A DNA stretch of 64,000 nucleotides, from the NCBI GenBank assembly GCA_029962745.1, contig CM057155.1, positions 30,130,692 through 30,194,691 on the forward strand, written 5' to 3'. The notes under the pieces were generated by a model that was given only the letters and a program-made list of their open reading frames with translations, searched no databases and was not told the DNA's origin. Position 1 is the first letter of the stretch. Each line of letters begins with the position of its first letter. Shown in pieces: positions 1-10,725 of the stretch. The translations under genes and the position numbers were made by a program. Source of the stretch: Echinometra lucunter (taxonomy: Eukaryota; Echinodermata; Echinoidea; Camarodonta; Echinometridae).

Positions 1-965
1 TATAAAAAAGCTCTAACGATTTTACATTAAAAACTATTGGTATATCCTGTGAATGCTTTTGTTATGAAGCTAACGATTATAAATTTGTTAAGGGTATCCT
101 GAATTTCCAACTGCTAAGCCTAAAATGTAAATCTGTTTACATCATTTCTCACGTACCTTGTAATAGGAATTCATCATGTTCCTCAAATGTTTTTCCTATC
201 CGTTTTAACACTCCCCGGTTTATAGGCACACTCTTTTCAGGGTCCACTTTGACATTAAGAGTTGATGACAAGATCCTTGCCTCTGAGCTTCCCCGTGCCT
301 CGTACCTCACCACTCCGTTAGGCTACCTATCACCAAACTCCTGGACTGCATGTCAATTTATCAAAGACGAATTTACTTTTTCCTTTCCAATACAAATCCC
401 CAGCTCATGCCTCTACGATATGATATCCTTGAACAGAGTACGGATCCAAATCTCGTTTCATAAAAAAGCTCGCATTTAAAACATAACTGACAGCCTTAAG
501 TGATTCAGGATAATGACGTATGAATTGCAGGTTAAATACGATGCAATTGAGGACAAAGTACAACAGCCTGTTTTGATTTGCTATGTCGTCTGCAAAAGCA
601 TTTGCGATGTGCACCAAAGCAGGCGTACTAACTGCACCACGACGACGAAGAAGAAATAGAACGAAAACTAGAGGGAAATTGTGTGAGAGTGTAAGAGGGG
701 AGAGACGGAGACAGAGGAAGAGAGTGAAAGATAGAGGGAGAGTAAACGAAACAGAGGGAAAATTGCGAGTCCGAGGGAAGTGCGCCCCTTTGGTTCACTT
801 CTGTTATCAACGAGTCCAATTATGCCATATGTATATAGTTGGGGCTCGCGAAATACAGGGGTTTTCAAATTAAACCCACTCATGACCGCTCACGACATAA
901 TCCACTACTAGTATTTAAACCTCGCTGGTTCGACAATCTTTCACCGTCTCTCAATCTTCCCGCGA

Positions 966-1274
966 CTAACGTTGTTCTGACGTATTCAGGCCTGGCGATT
1001 CGTTCATTTCTGCGTTTATTTTCAACTCCCCCGCTTTCGTCAGGTCGTCTGCTAATTCTCGCCTCGTATTGCTCAAATTATGACTTACACTCCTCTGTGA
1101 AGACTCGCGTAGATGCTTGAGTTCTTCCTCTTCCTCTTTGCTGTGCATGCGTTCAAGTCGCTCCTGCCGTAACTCGTATTTCTTCCCCGATCTCTTCCGC
1201 TGTTCTCTCTCATGTCTTCGCCTCATTAAAGCATTCAGATTACAGCAAAGCAAAGTGCCTGCCATTGTTAGCAC
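966..1274 (-). CDS. Possible exon of an unknown gene, highly charged helix
   Basis: A minus-strand open frame of 102 codons is dominated by R, K, E and Q, with a segment reading RRRHEREQRKRSGKKYELRQ followed by an EEEEEL run. This is the composition of a charged alpha-helix or coiled coil. A good splice donor (GTAAGT, reverse complement of 1083-1088) interrupts the frame after residues SSQRS, so the real exon may be about 1089-1200 instead of the whole frame. The charge pattern resembles the juxtamembrane region of the receptor tail at 12.2-12.3 kb, but I see no alignable identity. No transmembrane segment or recognisable domain is attached. It could be a chance open frame; no function is proposed. 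Confidence 0.25.
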   Translation of the reverse strand: MLTMAGTLLCCNLNALMRRRHEREQRKRSGKKYELRQERLERMHSKEEEEELKHLRESSQRSVSHNLSNTRRELADDLTKAGELKINAEMNESPGLNTSEQR

Positions 1275-2148
1275 ATAGTAATTCTATTCTGTTCCCTACA
1301 TAACAATTTTAGGGACTCGGTATTCAAGCAGTTACGATGAAAGGCACCATCAATAAAGCTCAAATGCAGCAATTATATGCAAACTTCGCTTTGCATATTG
1401 CACTCTCATGCACTCTCATTACAGCGTGGACTGTATGAGATAATATGCGCTATACCCTCAGCGTTAGATATGAACATACCGCGTAGAAAAAATCCTTATT
1501 TATGCTTGGCAATTTTCCAGATAACTTATCGATTTTTAACATGCGGGTTGGCTCTGTGGACCCATTTTGTGAACATCTGGAAATATTTCTCATAAGTAAG
1601 GATTTCTTTTCCCCATAAATGTCGTGTCAATGGCTGCTAGTACATGTCGCGGTTTTGGATGCATCAAATCATTTTTTTTTTTTTTTTTTGCGTTTCGAGA
1701 GATCCGGCGGGCAAACAAATACAAATGTGGGATTACGATGATCAGAAATAAGAATAAGGCACAGTGGTTTTAAGAATTTGAATTAAACATGTCTTAACGA
1801 CTCTTTTAATGCTAAAATTGGGTAGTTCGTGTGAACATTATAAGCAGTGAACTTGTGTCAGAAAAAGACAGTAGCTGCTAGCACTGCCAGAAAAGTGTCC
1901 CTTTTCGGTTTTTTTTCTAAAGCAACTGTTATCCTGTATTTATATACGTTGTGTGTTGTGTGGGTGTGAGTTAGGGTGTGTGGTGTGTGTGTGAGAGAGA
2001 GGGGGGGATCGTTTGGGGTAGTAAAGGAACCACTACGCCATGAAATACGTCATATAATACAACACAGTAGAAAGCTATAGTGCTAACAGTACAATTCAAA
2101 AGATCCAATTGTAAAATAACAAGAGCTTGTGCTCCATTCTCTGCCTCT

Positions 2149-2563
2149 TTAACCCATTCGTAACAGGAATTATTTAAAGCCTAATTTGATCAGCTTTTAT
2201 TCTTCAAATTGGCAACACCAACATTCTTATTTTATTGCTACATTTTCTTATAAAACGTCGTGTATCTGAAATGAACATAAATTGACAGAAATTATGATGA
2301 GAAGTCCAAAAGTTGCCATCTTGCAGGGAAAAACGGTGATTTTAAACCTTCTATCACATTGCCAATTTAAGGATTTTAATGCTTATTTTCCTTTTAAGAA
2401 TTTTCAGCATCAAACAACGAATATTGACGCAACCAAAATGGGCACAGTTTGTGTAGAATTTTTTGCTCTTTCTGCTCATGTATTTGGTATGATTTTTAGG
2501 GCTTTGCATCGAAAGATATTAGGCCAAACCACAAAATGTAGACCTCTGTCATGAATGGGTTAA
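2149..2563 (+). mobile_element. TTAA-flanked MITE (family A), copy 1
   Basis: This ~415-bp element begins TTAACCCATTCGTAACAGG and ends CTGTCATGAATGGGTTAA, so the ends are inverted repeats including TTAA at both sides. Five more copies lie in this window. TTAA target duplications and CCC-starting termini are typical of piggyBac-type DNA transposons. There is no transposase frame, so it is a non-autonomous element. The long open frame inside it (2282-2554) recurs in other copies and is not taken as a gene. Confidence 0.85.
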
Positions 2564-2849
2564 TGACTCTGTTCCACAAAAGACATGCTTATGTTTACGT
2601 AGTTATGAAAATATGCCTATTCTTATAGCACGGAGAGATAATCACAAAATTACCAAGCAAACATGCGTCACCAATGTATGCATAGTAGTATGCGAATATT
2701 ATACGTTTTCCTTGTTATTTGATTACATCAAGATTGCATCAGGAATTCTTTCATAATAGGAAAGAATATTGATGAAATAGGTGCGTTTTGTTTAGGTGTA
2801 ATGAAGTGTGTAGTAAAACTAATCATTGAGTAAATTTACACAGTATACT

Positions 2850-2857
2850 CTCTCTCC

Positions 2858-2899
<42 letters not shown>
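2850..2899. repeat. (TC)n microsatellite
   Basis: Nearly pure TC dinucleotide run following a CTCTCTCC-type interrupted tract. Confidence 0.95.
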
Positions 2900-2902
<3 letters not shown>

Positions 2903-3261
2903 CCTCTCTTTTTTCTCTCCTCTTGGAGTCAAGTCAGTTATCATTAAGTCTAGGAGTGCCCTCAAAATTGAAAAGATCGAATTTTTATTCTGTATTTACT
3001 ATATCACTTCACTCCCGCGGGAAGTCTCGCCAGTAATCACTATAAACTATGGGGGAGGCGATTAGGGAGTAGCTCCTTAGTTATGACTGATATAAGTAGG
3101 ATCGCGGGTCGGGAGCCGAGGGTAGAGGCGCTGACAAATTCAGTTTGAGTGGATATAAAGTACTTTAATAGAAACCATCATTCTTTTAAAGAGCTTGGCA
3201 TACTCACCGATGACAACAACGGTAACGATATTTTAGCATTACGATAAACTCGAACATGTTG

Positions 3262-3420
3262 AGCTGCTGTAGTCGAGTGGTCTAAGACGCTTGACTGGAG
3301 ACGCGAAAGTCCGGGGTTCGATCCCCGGCACGGCACTTATGCCCTTGAGCAAGGCATTTTATCTACATTGCTGTTCATCAAATACGTACATCAAATAAAG
3401 TGATGTGCTATATGCATATT
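3262..3420 (+). mobile_element. tRNA-derived SINE
   Basis: A pol III A-box-like sequence (TAGTCGAGTGG, 3270-3280) and a B-box (GGTTCGATCCC, 3315-3325) are spaced as in a tRNA. They are followed by the SINE body wording GCCCTTGAGCAAGGCATTTT, a motif known from tRNA-derived SINEs of aquatic animals. The acceptor stem does not pair and the anticodon arm is poor, so this is not a functional tRNA gene. The tail end is not sharply defined. Confidence 0.7.
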
Positions 3421-3502
3421 GGTACCAACGTGTGCATGTGTTGTTTAGAAGGGGAAAAAATGTTGTGTATGCAAGAGGGATAGCTTTATAATGGTATACC
3501 CT

Positions 3503-3832
3503 TCATTTAAACATCTCGCTATCGTTCGTCTTAATATGAAGGTCTGACTCAAAGGTCTCACTACTCCCTATAAAGGCGGCACTCCCGACAGAAGCGTCGG
3601 CGATTGCAACATAGACTGCACTAAACAGCAGATGTCGATTGGTAGGGCCTTGATAAACATATACCGCGTCCCAGGAGGGCGCACTAGCCGTTTGATGGAG
3701 CAACGGGAAGAGTGGATTTGATTGAGCGGGAACATACAGGTGTAAACATTCAAGTGCGCCAGGGGGTTCCTCCAACGGCTGTAGTAACATAGTGACGTAT
3801 GACGACGTGACGATATGGATATTGTGTTCCAT
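3503..3832 (-). CDS. Uncharacterised open reading frame, 109 codons
   Basis: A minus-strand ATG-initiated frame of 109 codons lies in DNA richer in CpG than its surroundings. The product would be moderately hydrophobic, with no Cys pattern, signal peptide or motif that I recognise. There is no repeat homology elsewhere in the window. It may be an exon of an unseen gene or a chance frame; the length is borderline for AT-rich DNA. Confidence 0.15.
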   Translation of the reverse strand: MEHNIHIVTSSYVTMLLQPLEEPPGALECLHLYVPAQSNPLFPLLHQTASAPSWDAVYVYQGPTNRHLLFSAVYVAIADASVGSAAFIGSSETFESDLHIKTNDSEMFK

Positions 3833-4039
3833 AAAACACTCCTGCTACAGTGGCTATCACACCCTGTGGATTAGCTACGTAGGGCATGAGGATGTATGAG
3901 GGTACGTGCCCTCACTCACACCCCCCCCCCCCCACCCCAAAAAAAAGTCAAATGAACAACCCTGATGAAGAAAGAGTTGTGTGAAAAAGATAAACAGGAA
4001 GATCTGAATGTAACATAACCCCGCTCGAGATGACCTTGC

Positions 4040-4090
4040 TCTCTCTAATGCTCTCTCTCTATCACTCTCTCTCTCTCTTTCCCCTCTCTT

Positions 4091-4124
<34 letters not shown>

Positions 4125-4133
4125 TTTCTCTCA
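4040..4133. repeat. (TC)n-rich microsatellite
   Basis: Interrupted CT/CTTT repeats. The long minus-strand frame across it, rich in E and R, is a product of the GA repeat and not a gene. Confidence 0.9.
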
Positions 4134-4139
4134 TTTAGG

Positions 4140-5190
4140 TTAAAAGTGCCCCACCCCCATGACATCAGTACCCACTTAATGCCTGATGCTAAAGCACGTC
4201 ATTGATCACACCTCACTTTGAGAATAGCCCGGAAAGGAAACTAAAAAAAATTGTATCAAGAGGCAAGGAAACTAAAATAGAGTGAGGGGCCAGTATTAGG
4301 GTGTCAAACGGAATATGGATATGAAATTGTAGCCAATTGAAGCTATGTTGTAATGAAAATGATAACAAAAAATATTGTAAAAATTGAGAATGTTTATTCT
4401 TCATGCAACTAATGTTGATTTCACCCATCGGAATTACCACTGCAGCCAAACATGAACCCTCAGCAAAATATTTGAGCAACACGTCATGTTCTTGGGGTGC
4501 AAAGTAATAATACGATTATTACGTCATAATTTCAGGAGTGCGCAAACTTCAAAACTAACCTTGGATACAATGATTGCTATAACATTGGTTAACAATCAAC
4601 AAACATGAGTGTAAAGTCAAGTATATTTATCTTTCTATCTCCTTTTAAAATATGGTAGTCACAGGATTTACGGAAATAGGATATACTGGAAATAATGAAA
4701 TTAAAAAATATGGAATCTGTGAAGAATTTCATGAAATACTGCTGGGGTAAGTTGTTTCAGTTTTGTTATCTTTATCGTGGAGATAGACCAGCCTAAATAT
4801 CAATTGACTTGCGATCTACCAACAATATCGTGTGGGCATTGCCTCCGTTGACATTTTCACTTACTTACTTACTTACTTCTAGAATGCTACACGACACCCT
4901 GTAAACGGGATCAAACAGAGAGAGGGGTTATGCTAAATGTTTATTTCGATCAGAAAGGTGATTTTGGAATGCCAGCTGCGTTGAACTTTTCTTTTTCAAG
5001 GGTTGATTTCATGGGTTTCGTTTAGGTTATTCCAGTCTTCAATATCATTGAGCGGGGGCGAAGGAAAATCCATGATTGTTTTTGTTAGCTGCATGTTGGA
5101 AGTAACTGTTGTTGAAGATGTGTTTCCCAGGATCCTTTGTACTGGGGACATGGAAGATCACACTGCTCTGTGCTTCATGTCGTCACACTC
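4140..5190. other. Non-coding stretch
   Basis: AT-rich sequence without a supported gene. A short (ACTT)n run occurs near 4861-4877. Open frames here lack any recognisable motif. Confidence 0.5.
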
Positions 5191-5208
5191 TAGAAACAAT
5201 CTAGTCAG

Positions 5209-5555
5209 ATTTGACTAGATTACCGACTAGATTTGACTAGATTACCGACTAGATTTGACTAGATTACCGACTAGATTTGACTAGATTACCGACTAGATTT
5301 GACTAGATTACCGACTAGATTTGACTAGATTACCGACTAGATTTGACTAGATTACCGACTAGATTTGACTAGATTACCGACTAGATTTGACTAGATTACC
5401 GACTAGATTTGACTAGATTACCGACTAGATTTGACTAGATTACCGACTAGATTTGACTAGATTACCGACTAAATTTGACTAGATTACCGACTAGATTTGA
5501 CTAGATTACCGACTAGATTTGACTAGATTACCGACTAGATTTGACTAGATTACCG
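5209..5555. repeat. 22-bp tandem satellite, about 15-16 units
   Basis: Near-identical tandem copies of a 22-bp unit read TTGACTAGATTACCGACTAG+AT. Only one obvious substitution is visible (GACTAAATT near 5470), so expansion is recent. The array sits at the edge of a CTAG-rich dispersed element whose relative is at 54780-55260. Confidence 0.95.
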
Positions 5556-5700
5556 AATCAGACGGGCACCGGCACGATTCTAGTCAAAATTGACAGCAAT
5601 GCTAGTAAAAATTGCCAGAATTCTAGCAAAGTAAGCATAGGACCCCGCAAGAACCAACACTCCTGTCAAAATTGACACAATTGACACAAAGTTAACAAAA
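5556..5700 (-). mobile_element. CTAG-rich dispersed element, copy 1 body
   Basis: Words such as TTCTAGTCAAAATTGACA, CAGAATTCTAG and GGACCCCGCAAGAACCAACA match, in reverse complement, the segment at about 55120-55250. The two loci are therefore copies of one dispersed element in opposite orientation. No coding potential is seen. Confidence 0.7.
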
Positions 5701-5743
5701 AATTGTTTACTTTGAAATGATACATTGTTATTTCATGGATTCA

Positions 5744-6074
5744 AGCGCGTAGCCAGGGGGGCGATGGGGGCGGTCGCGCCCTCCCAAAAAAAAGCCACCA
5801 AAAAAAAGAAAAAAAGAAAGAAAAAAGGAAGAAAAATCGTGAGCGAGAAAAGAAAAAGGTAAGAGAACGTAAGAAGAGCGGGGGCAGACAAGGAACAATG
5901 ACAAAGAAACGTCGGAGCTTCCGCGTTTTGCGCGGGAGGGGGGGCACCCCCCCCCCCCCCCCCCCTTCCTGCACCCTCCCCGCTAGGGAGCTCGCTTTGC
6001 GCGCTCAGTAAGTGATTCGCACGCTTCGCGTGCTCACTACCGCCCCCTAAAATGAAATCCTAGCTACGCCACTG
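5744..6074. mobile_element. CAGTGGCGTAG-type TIR element (family B), copy 1
   Basis: The left end GCGTAGCCAGGGGGG and right end CCTAGCTACGCCACTG are inverted relative to each other. Inside are poly-G/poly-C runs and the words AAACGTCGGAGCTTCCGCG and GCGCGGGAGGGG, which recur at about 8960-9440. The element is non-coding and non-autonomous. Confidence 0.75.
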
Positions 6075-7225
6075 CATGTATTCGTCACCATAATACAGTA
6101 GATGGTTTTGTAAATTTATCAACAACCTCGCTGCCCTATTTTGCTGTCTCGCTGCTGGAATAAGCTGCTTGCTGCCCGAAACCGTCTTGTTTCTAGCTTT
6201 TACGAGCGAGAGTAGTGAGCAAGTGAGAAAAAATAAATAAAAAGACGGGGGAATTTGTTATCTAGTCCGTTATATATGCTGAATTATTTTTAGGTCAACT
6301 TGACGCTCGATTTCTTAAAGAGATTCAGGCCTCGTTACAAACATTTTGAGTAGAAGAATAGTATAACAGTAGATAGAGACACACGATGCAAACGGATTTC
6401 CTTTCATCTGTTCATAAGAATAGTAATTATCATCGGCATTGGTTAAGATTATGTAAATGCTAGCGAGCAAAACGAGCGATCTTTTCCAGGTTTCCCATTT
6501 CTTTCCTTTGCCTTCTTTTTCCTCTTTCTTGTCACTTTCCTTTTCTTTTTTCTTTTCTCTGTTTTCTTCTTTTCTGTCATTTCTTTTCTCTTTTCTCTTC
6601 CCTTCCCCTTCCTTCTTCCTATCCTTCCTTCGCTTCCCGACAGCAGTGGTGCATTTGCCGATGGAAATTTTCAATGGTGGGGGGGGGGGGGGGGTCACGG
6701 CTCTGAACGATTATATTCATTATGTTCAGGGTGCCTGTCGAAGATTTTCATTATTTTCTTTTGAATTTGTACTTATTCAGCCGATCAGAATCATTTCTAA
6801 ATCGACTTTTGTACGTGATTTGGGTTGGACAAATTGTAACAATGCACCGAGATTGCTTAACATATTACTTCACACACGGAAAGGTCGGTGAAATAGGGGA
6901 TGGATCTATTAAATAAATGTTTTAGTGTTTTAAACATATTCTTTTAGTATTGAAATTTATATAAATTGAATGATTCATAATTTCTTCCCCAATTATTGCA
7001 TTTGATACGGTTGTGTTTTCTTTTCATTTCCCCTCCCACAAAAAAAAACTTTAGGGGAAACTCCCCCCCCCCCCCTCTTCCCCCATCATCGACGCCTCTG
7101 AGTGTTAGAAATTGACTTTGGAATAAACTGTCACTGAAGAACGTGCCTGATAATCTAGATTGATTATCAAGATAATTATGGTGCATAATTATCTTCATTA
7201 TCTTCAATTCTGGGTGCGAGGACTT
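6075..7225. other. Low-complexity non-coding stretch
   Basis: A pyrimidine-rich tract at about 6485-6640 creates mirror-image Ser/Phe and Lys/Glu frames that are not genes. A G-run lies at 6679-6693 and a C-run near 7063-7074. No gene is supported. Confidence 0.5.
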
Positions 7226-7374
7226 GGGCCCCCGTTTCATAAAACTTGTTATCAATAACAAGTTGCAATAACTGTTATAAGCTACTGAAATCCTGGCATC
7301 TGATTGGCTGACAGCAAATTTGTCATAGAAACGTGGCAGTTGTTATTAACAACAAGTCTTATGAAACGGAGCCC
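7226..7374. mobile_element. Short foldback MITE (family C), copy 1
   Basis: This is a ~149-bp inverted-repeat element. GGGCCCCCGTTTCATAAAAC at the left pairs with GTCTTATGAAACGGAGCCCA at the right. The central words TAAGCTACTGAAATCC and GATTGGCTGA are shared with copies at 13281 and 18760. Confidence 0.85.
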
Positions 7375-7619
7375 AGTTCTTCGCTTGTTCTCATATTCAT
7401 CATCTTGTCTCTAAGGGCACCCGTTTCAGTTTTTTTCAGTAGTCCCTACATGATTCCGTTGAATTTTTAATGGTATCATCTACTAAATTCCAACTCGAGA
7501 CTGTTTGTCAGCTCTGTCGGTGTCCAAGTTTATCGTATTGTACTTTCACAGAAATCTAAACAACGTATACACTTTACGTACACAGAAAGATATTGTTTCT
7601 GGATTTTTTTTTTTTTAAT

Positions 7620-7639
7620 TTTTATTGACCTCCCCCCCC

Positions 7640-7688
<49 letters not shown>

Positions 7689-7787
7689 CATAATTTTTGT
7701 CTTCATCACCCTGTGACTTCTAACTGCTTCAAGAATTCTAGCTCTCTCTCCCTCTGTCTCTCTCTCTCCCTCTGTCTCTCTCTCTCT
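7620..7787. repeat. Poly-C and (TC)n microsatellites
   Basis: A C-run is followed by (TC)n at about 7643-7684, and a second CTCT/CTGT-rich array lies at about 7741-7787. Confidence 0.9.
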
Positions 7788-8375
7788 CATCTCTTCTAAG
7801 ACATTCTCAAAACTTATGTGCTCTGCCTTTCTTCTTCAGTGTTTTTCCACATTTACAACAAAATACTCGGATGTTTTCTCGTATACATAAAATCTTGTTT
7901 CAACCGAGTGCATGGTTTTTGAAGCTATTAGTCTTATCAGAAATCAGGAATATTACATTCGACCCATTAAAGGCTGGGTCTTTGCCAATCAGTTAATTAT
8001 CATTTTAAAATCACAGATGATTCTAACAATACATTAGGGGCCGAGGGCGCCCCGAAAGAATAATCTGGCATACCTCACCACGCTCATATATACACTGAGT
8101 AGAAAATAAGATTGTGTCCCAATTTGTCTTGATCAGAAGATAAAACTAATTGCATTTACGCATAATAATCTATATAGCAAGTATTTCGGAAGATAACTGT
8201 CGTGAATTGTGAAAATGAGGAAAGAAACCTACCGTTTATCTTACATTTTGAAAAGGAATGTGAAGAGGGCAACAAAAGAAAAAAATCTCTGCATCGATAA
8301 TTTGAAAGGATTTTAACTACTTTAAATCTGACTCAGAATGCTGAATCAGTCCGCTGATTTATGGAAGGCCAAACT

Positions 8376-10032
8376 CAGTGGCGTAACAGCCGGGGGGGCA
8401 GGGGGGGCAGAGTGCCCCCCCCCCCCCCTGAAGGATTTCAGCGGGAAAATCCATCAAACCACCGGGAAGAAATGAAAGGGTGGGAAAGGAAGAAAAAAGA
8501 AGGGAGAAAGGGAAAGGAAGAAGAAGAAAGGAAAAGAAAGGAAAAGAAAGAAGGGGAAAGGGAAAGAAAGAAGGAGAAAGGGAAAGGAAAAAGGAGAAAG
8601 GGGAGAAAGAAGAAGAGAGAGAGGGAAAAGAGGGGAAAGGGGGAAAAAGAAAAAAAGCAAAGGGAAACAAAAGAAATAAGGGAAAATTTAGTACCAATAC
8701 CCCGGAGTTTCCGGGTGCTCCACTTCCTGGACCCCCGCAGTGGCTTTCCCTGTAGACCCCCATCAGGGGCCCTAAGCCAGAACCCTAGGCCCCACCCGCT
8801 AAGGGCTTCGCAACACGCAATTCGCGGTGCGGGCTCACCTCCCCATATTCTATTTCTAGACTTAGATACTGGGAAATTTTCGGCACTGTCCCCTCCCCCC
8901 CCCCCCCCCCCCCGATAACAGGTAGAGAATGTAAGAGACCGGTAACAGTCAACGAACAATTTAAAGAAACGTCAGGGATTACGCGCTTCGCGCGGGAGGG
9001 GAAGATCACCATCCCTGCACCCACCCCCTAGCATGCCTATAGGGAGCGCACTTTGCACTATCGTCCTCCTAAAATGAAATCCTAGTTACACCACTGATTC
9101 TAGACTTAATTACCGGGAAATTTTTGGCTATGCGTATGCCCCCTCCCCCCCCCCCCCCCCCCCCCCCCCCATAACAGGCAGAAAGCGTAAGAGCGGGAAC
9201 TGACAGCGAAAAAACGTCGGAGCTTCCGCGCTTTGCGCGGGAGGGGGGAAAATCCTCTTCCCTGCGCCCTTCCCCCTAGGGAGCACTACCGTCCTCCTAA
9301 AATGAAATCCTAGTTACGCCGCAGAAGATAGACTTAATTACCGACAACCAACAATTCAAAGAAACGTCGGAGCTTCCGCGCTTCGCGCGGGAGGGGGGAA
9401 ACTCCCCCCTCCCTGCACCCTCCCCTCTAGGGAGCATCACATTGGCGTAAATTCCGGGGGGGGGATCTATCACCCCCACTTGGGGTAGAGGGGGGATGGT
9501 GTGTACAAATTTCACCCCATGCAGACACATTTCTTAAGGAAGAAAAAATGTTTTAATTAATCAGTTAGTAAAAATTCTGAATATCTATCAAAAGCAACCA
9601 TCATATTTTATAATTTCTATTTGAAAATGCTATTGAAAATAAAAAAGTGGGTTTTTTTGGCTCGCTCGCTTCGCTCGCTCGTCAAAATCTGAGGATTTCC
9701 ATCCGAAAATGCGATTAATATCGAGAAAAGTGCTTATTTTTGGCTCGCTCGCTTCGCTCTTTCGTCATATCTAAGAATTCTTATTCGAAAATGCGATTCA
9801 AAACTGGAAAAGTGGATATTTTATGCTCGCTCGCTTCGCTCGCTCGCAAGATAGATATCAAAATGTGTGTGAGAGGGAAAAAAATCATTTCAAAAGTTTT
9901 TCATCCCCCATCCACCGTCCTCCTAAAATGCAGTCCTAGCTACGCCACAGATTCTAGACATAGACTATATAGTTACCGGGAAATTTTTGGCTCTGCCCCC
10001 CCTGATAACAGGTACCTGTTACGCCCCTGGCC
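8376..10032. mobile_element. Cluster of CAGTGGCGTA-type elements (family B), nested or tandem
   Basis: The cluster opens with CAGTGGCGTAACAGCC (8376-8391). Right-end motifs CCTAGTTACACCACTG (9081-9096), CCTAGTTACGCCGCAG (9309-9324) and CCTAGCTACGCCACAG (9935-9950) recur at intervals, with repeated interior words (ACCGGGAAATTTTTGGC, GATAACAGGTA, AAACGTCGGAGCTTCCGCG). This is a pile-up of related non-autonomous elements. The purine-rich core at about 8460-8680 makes long Lys/Glu/Arg frames on one strand and Phe/Ser/Pro frames on the other. These are low-complexity artefacts. Confidence 0.7.
9650..9852. repeat. Triple tandem repeat with GCTCGCTCGCTTCGCTC core
   Basis: Three ~75-bp units each contain GCTCGCTCGCTTCGCT followed by a segment ending near GAAAATGCGATT and AAAAGTG. 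The GC-rich core stands out against AT-rich spacers. Confidence 0.85.
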
Positions 10033-10523
10033 AAACTTTGATACTTTCTTTACCCTTTGTAACGAATTAAATGACCATGGTCTTTTCAACATGAAATACA
10101 TCATCACCTTGATTTAGTGATTGAAATTCATTTTGTTCAGTCCCTTTTTACGACAAAACTACGATGGGGAAGAAAAATATTGATTCTTGGCGTGCCTAGA
10201 ATCAGTGGACAGAGTTGGGCAAGTCCTAAGATAGTCTGCCCATGACTCCGTGTGCCCAAATCTCCAAATTTACTACCTTCGAAGGTACAATGATATTCAT
10301 GGGCACACGTATGAATCCAACAAATCACCTTCCAGGGCGTATCAGAACATATCAAATTGAGAATGTAGGACCAAATTCGCTGACCAATTAGATAACAGAA
10401 ACGGCAGAATGGCATAATAGTAAGATATGCCAACAAGCTAAAAGAATTTTTTTTTTAAATGTTCTTGGACTATTCATTAGTCGAAAAATTTGTTGTCAAC
10501 GGTATGACGTTTGCTGACAGATG
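10033..10523. other. Downstream flank of the receptor gene
   Basis: No supported gene is seen. The 99-codon minus-strand frame at 10137-10436 has no recognisable motif. Confidence 0.4.
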
Positions 10524-10529
10524 TTTATT
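10524..10529 (-). terminator. Candidate polyadenylation signal AATAAA of the receptor gene
   Basis: TTTATT on the plus strand reads AATAAA on the minus strand, about 195 bases beyond the TAG stop at 10726-10728. This is a plausible 3' UTR length. Position and motif are seen; use is inferred. Confidence 0.5.
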
Positions 10530-10725
10530 TTAATAAAGCGCGTCCGACCCCTCCCTCTTCCCCGATACCCAATCGTTAAGAGGACAAAGTGATACTAAAA
10601 TACGACCAAGTTTCTGACAGTATTTGACGACATAATTGAGACATCTTCATTTCTAACCAAGGAGAGGGGCTCTGATGTTTGTTTAATTCCAAGAATGATG
10701 TGGGCAATCATTAAGTTATTTCAGT

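Larger units (their letters stand above)
1..3259. other. Gene-poor left flank
   Basis: No gene can be assigned here. The stretch holds short unsupported reading frames, a purine-rich run near 640-760, a poly-T tract near 1671-1689, a TG/GT-rich microsatellite near 1951-1995, the first copy of the TTAA-flanked MITE (2149-2563) and a TC microsatellite at about 2850-2899. The only coding-like segment is the charged minus-strand frame at 966-1274, listed separately. Confidence 0.6.

Noticed and set aside
3262..3336. Functional tRNA gene
   Set aside because: A- and B-boxes are good, but the acceptor and anticodon stems do not pair and a SINE body follows directly.
5209..5555. CRISPR array
   Set aside because: Units are contiguous 22-bp tandem repeats without variable spacers, and the DNA is animal.
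6315..6891. Frames of 127 and 144 codons
   Set aside because: Produced by a pyrimidine tract and a G-run; no conserved motif.
8359..8959. Long overlapping frames (up to 185 codons) on both strands
   Set aside because: They follow from a purine-rich low-complexity tract flanked by poly-C/poly-G; composition is Lys/Glu/Arg on one strand and Phe/Ser/Leu/Pro on the other, with no domain.
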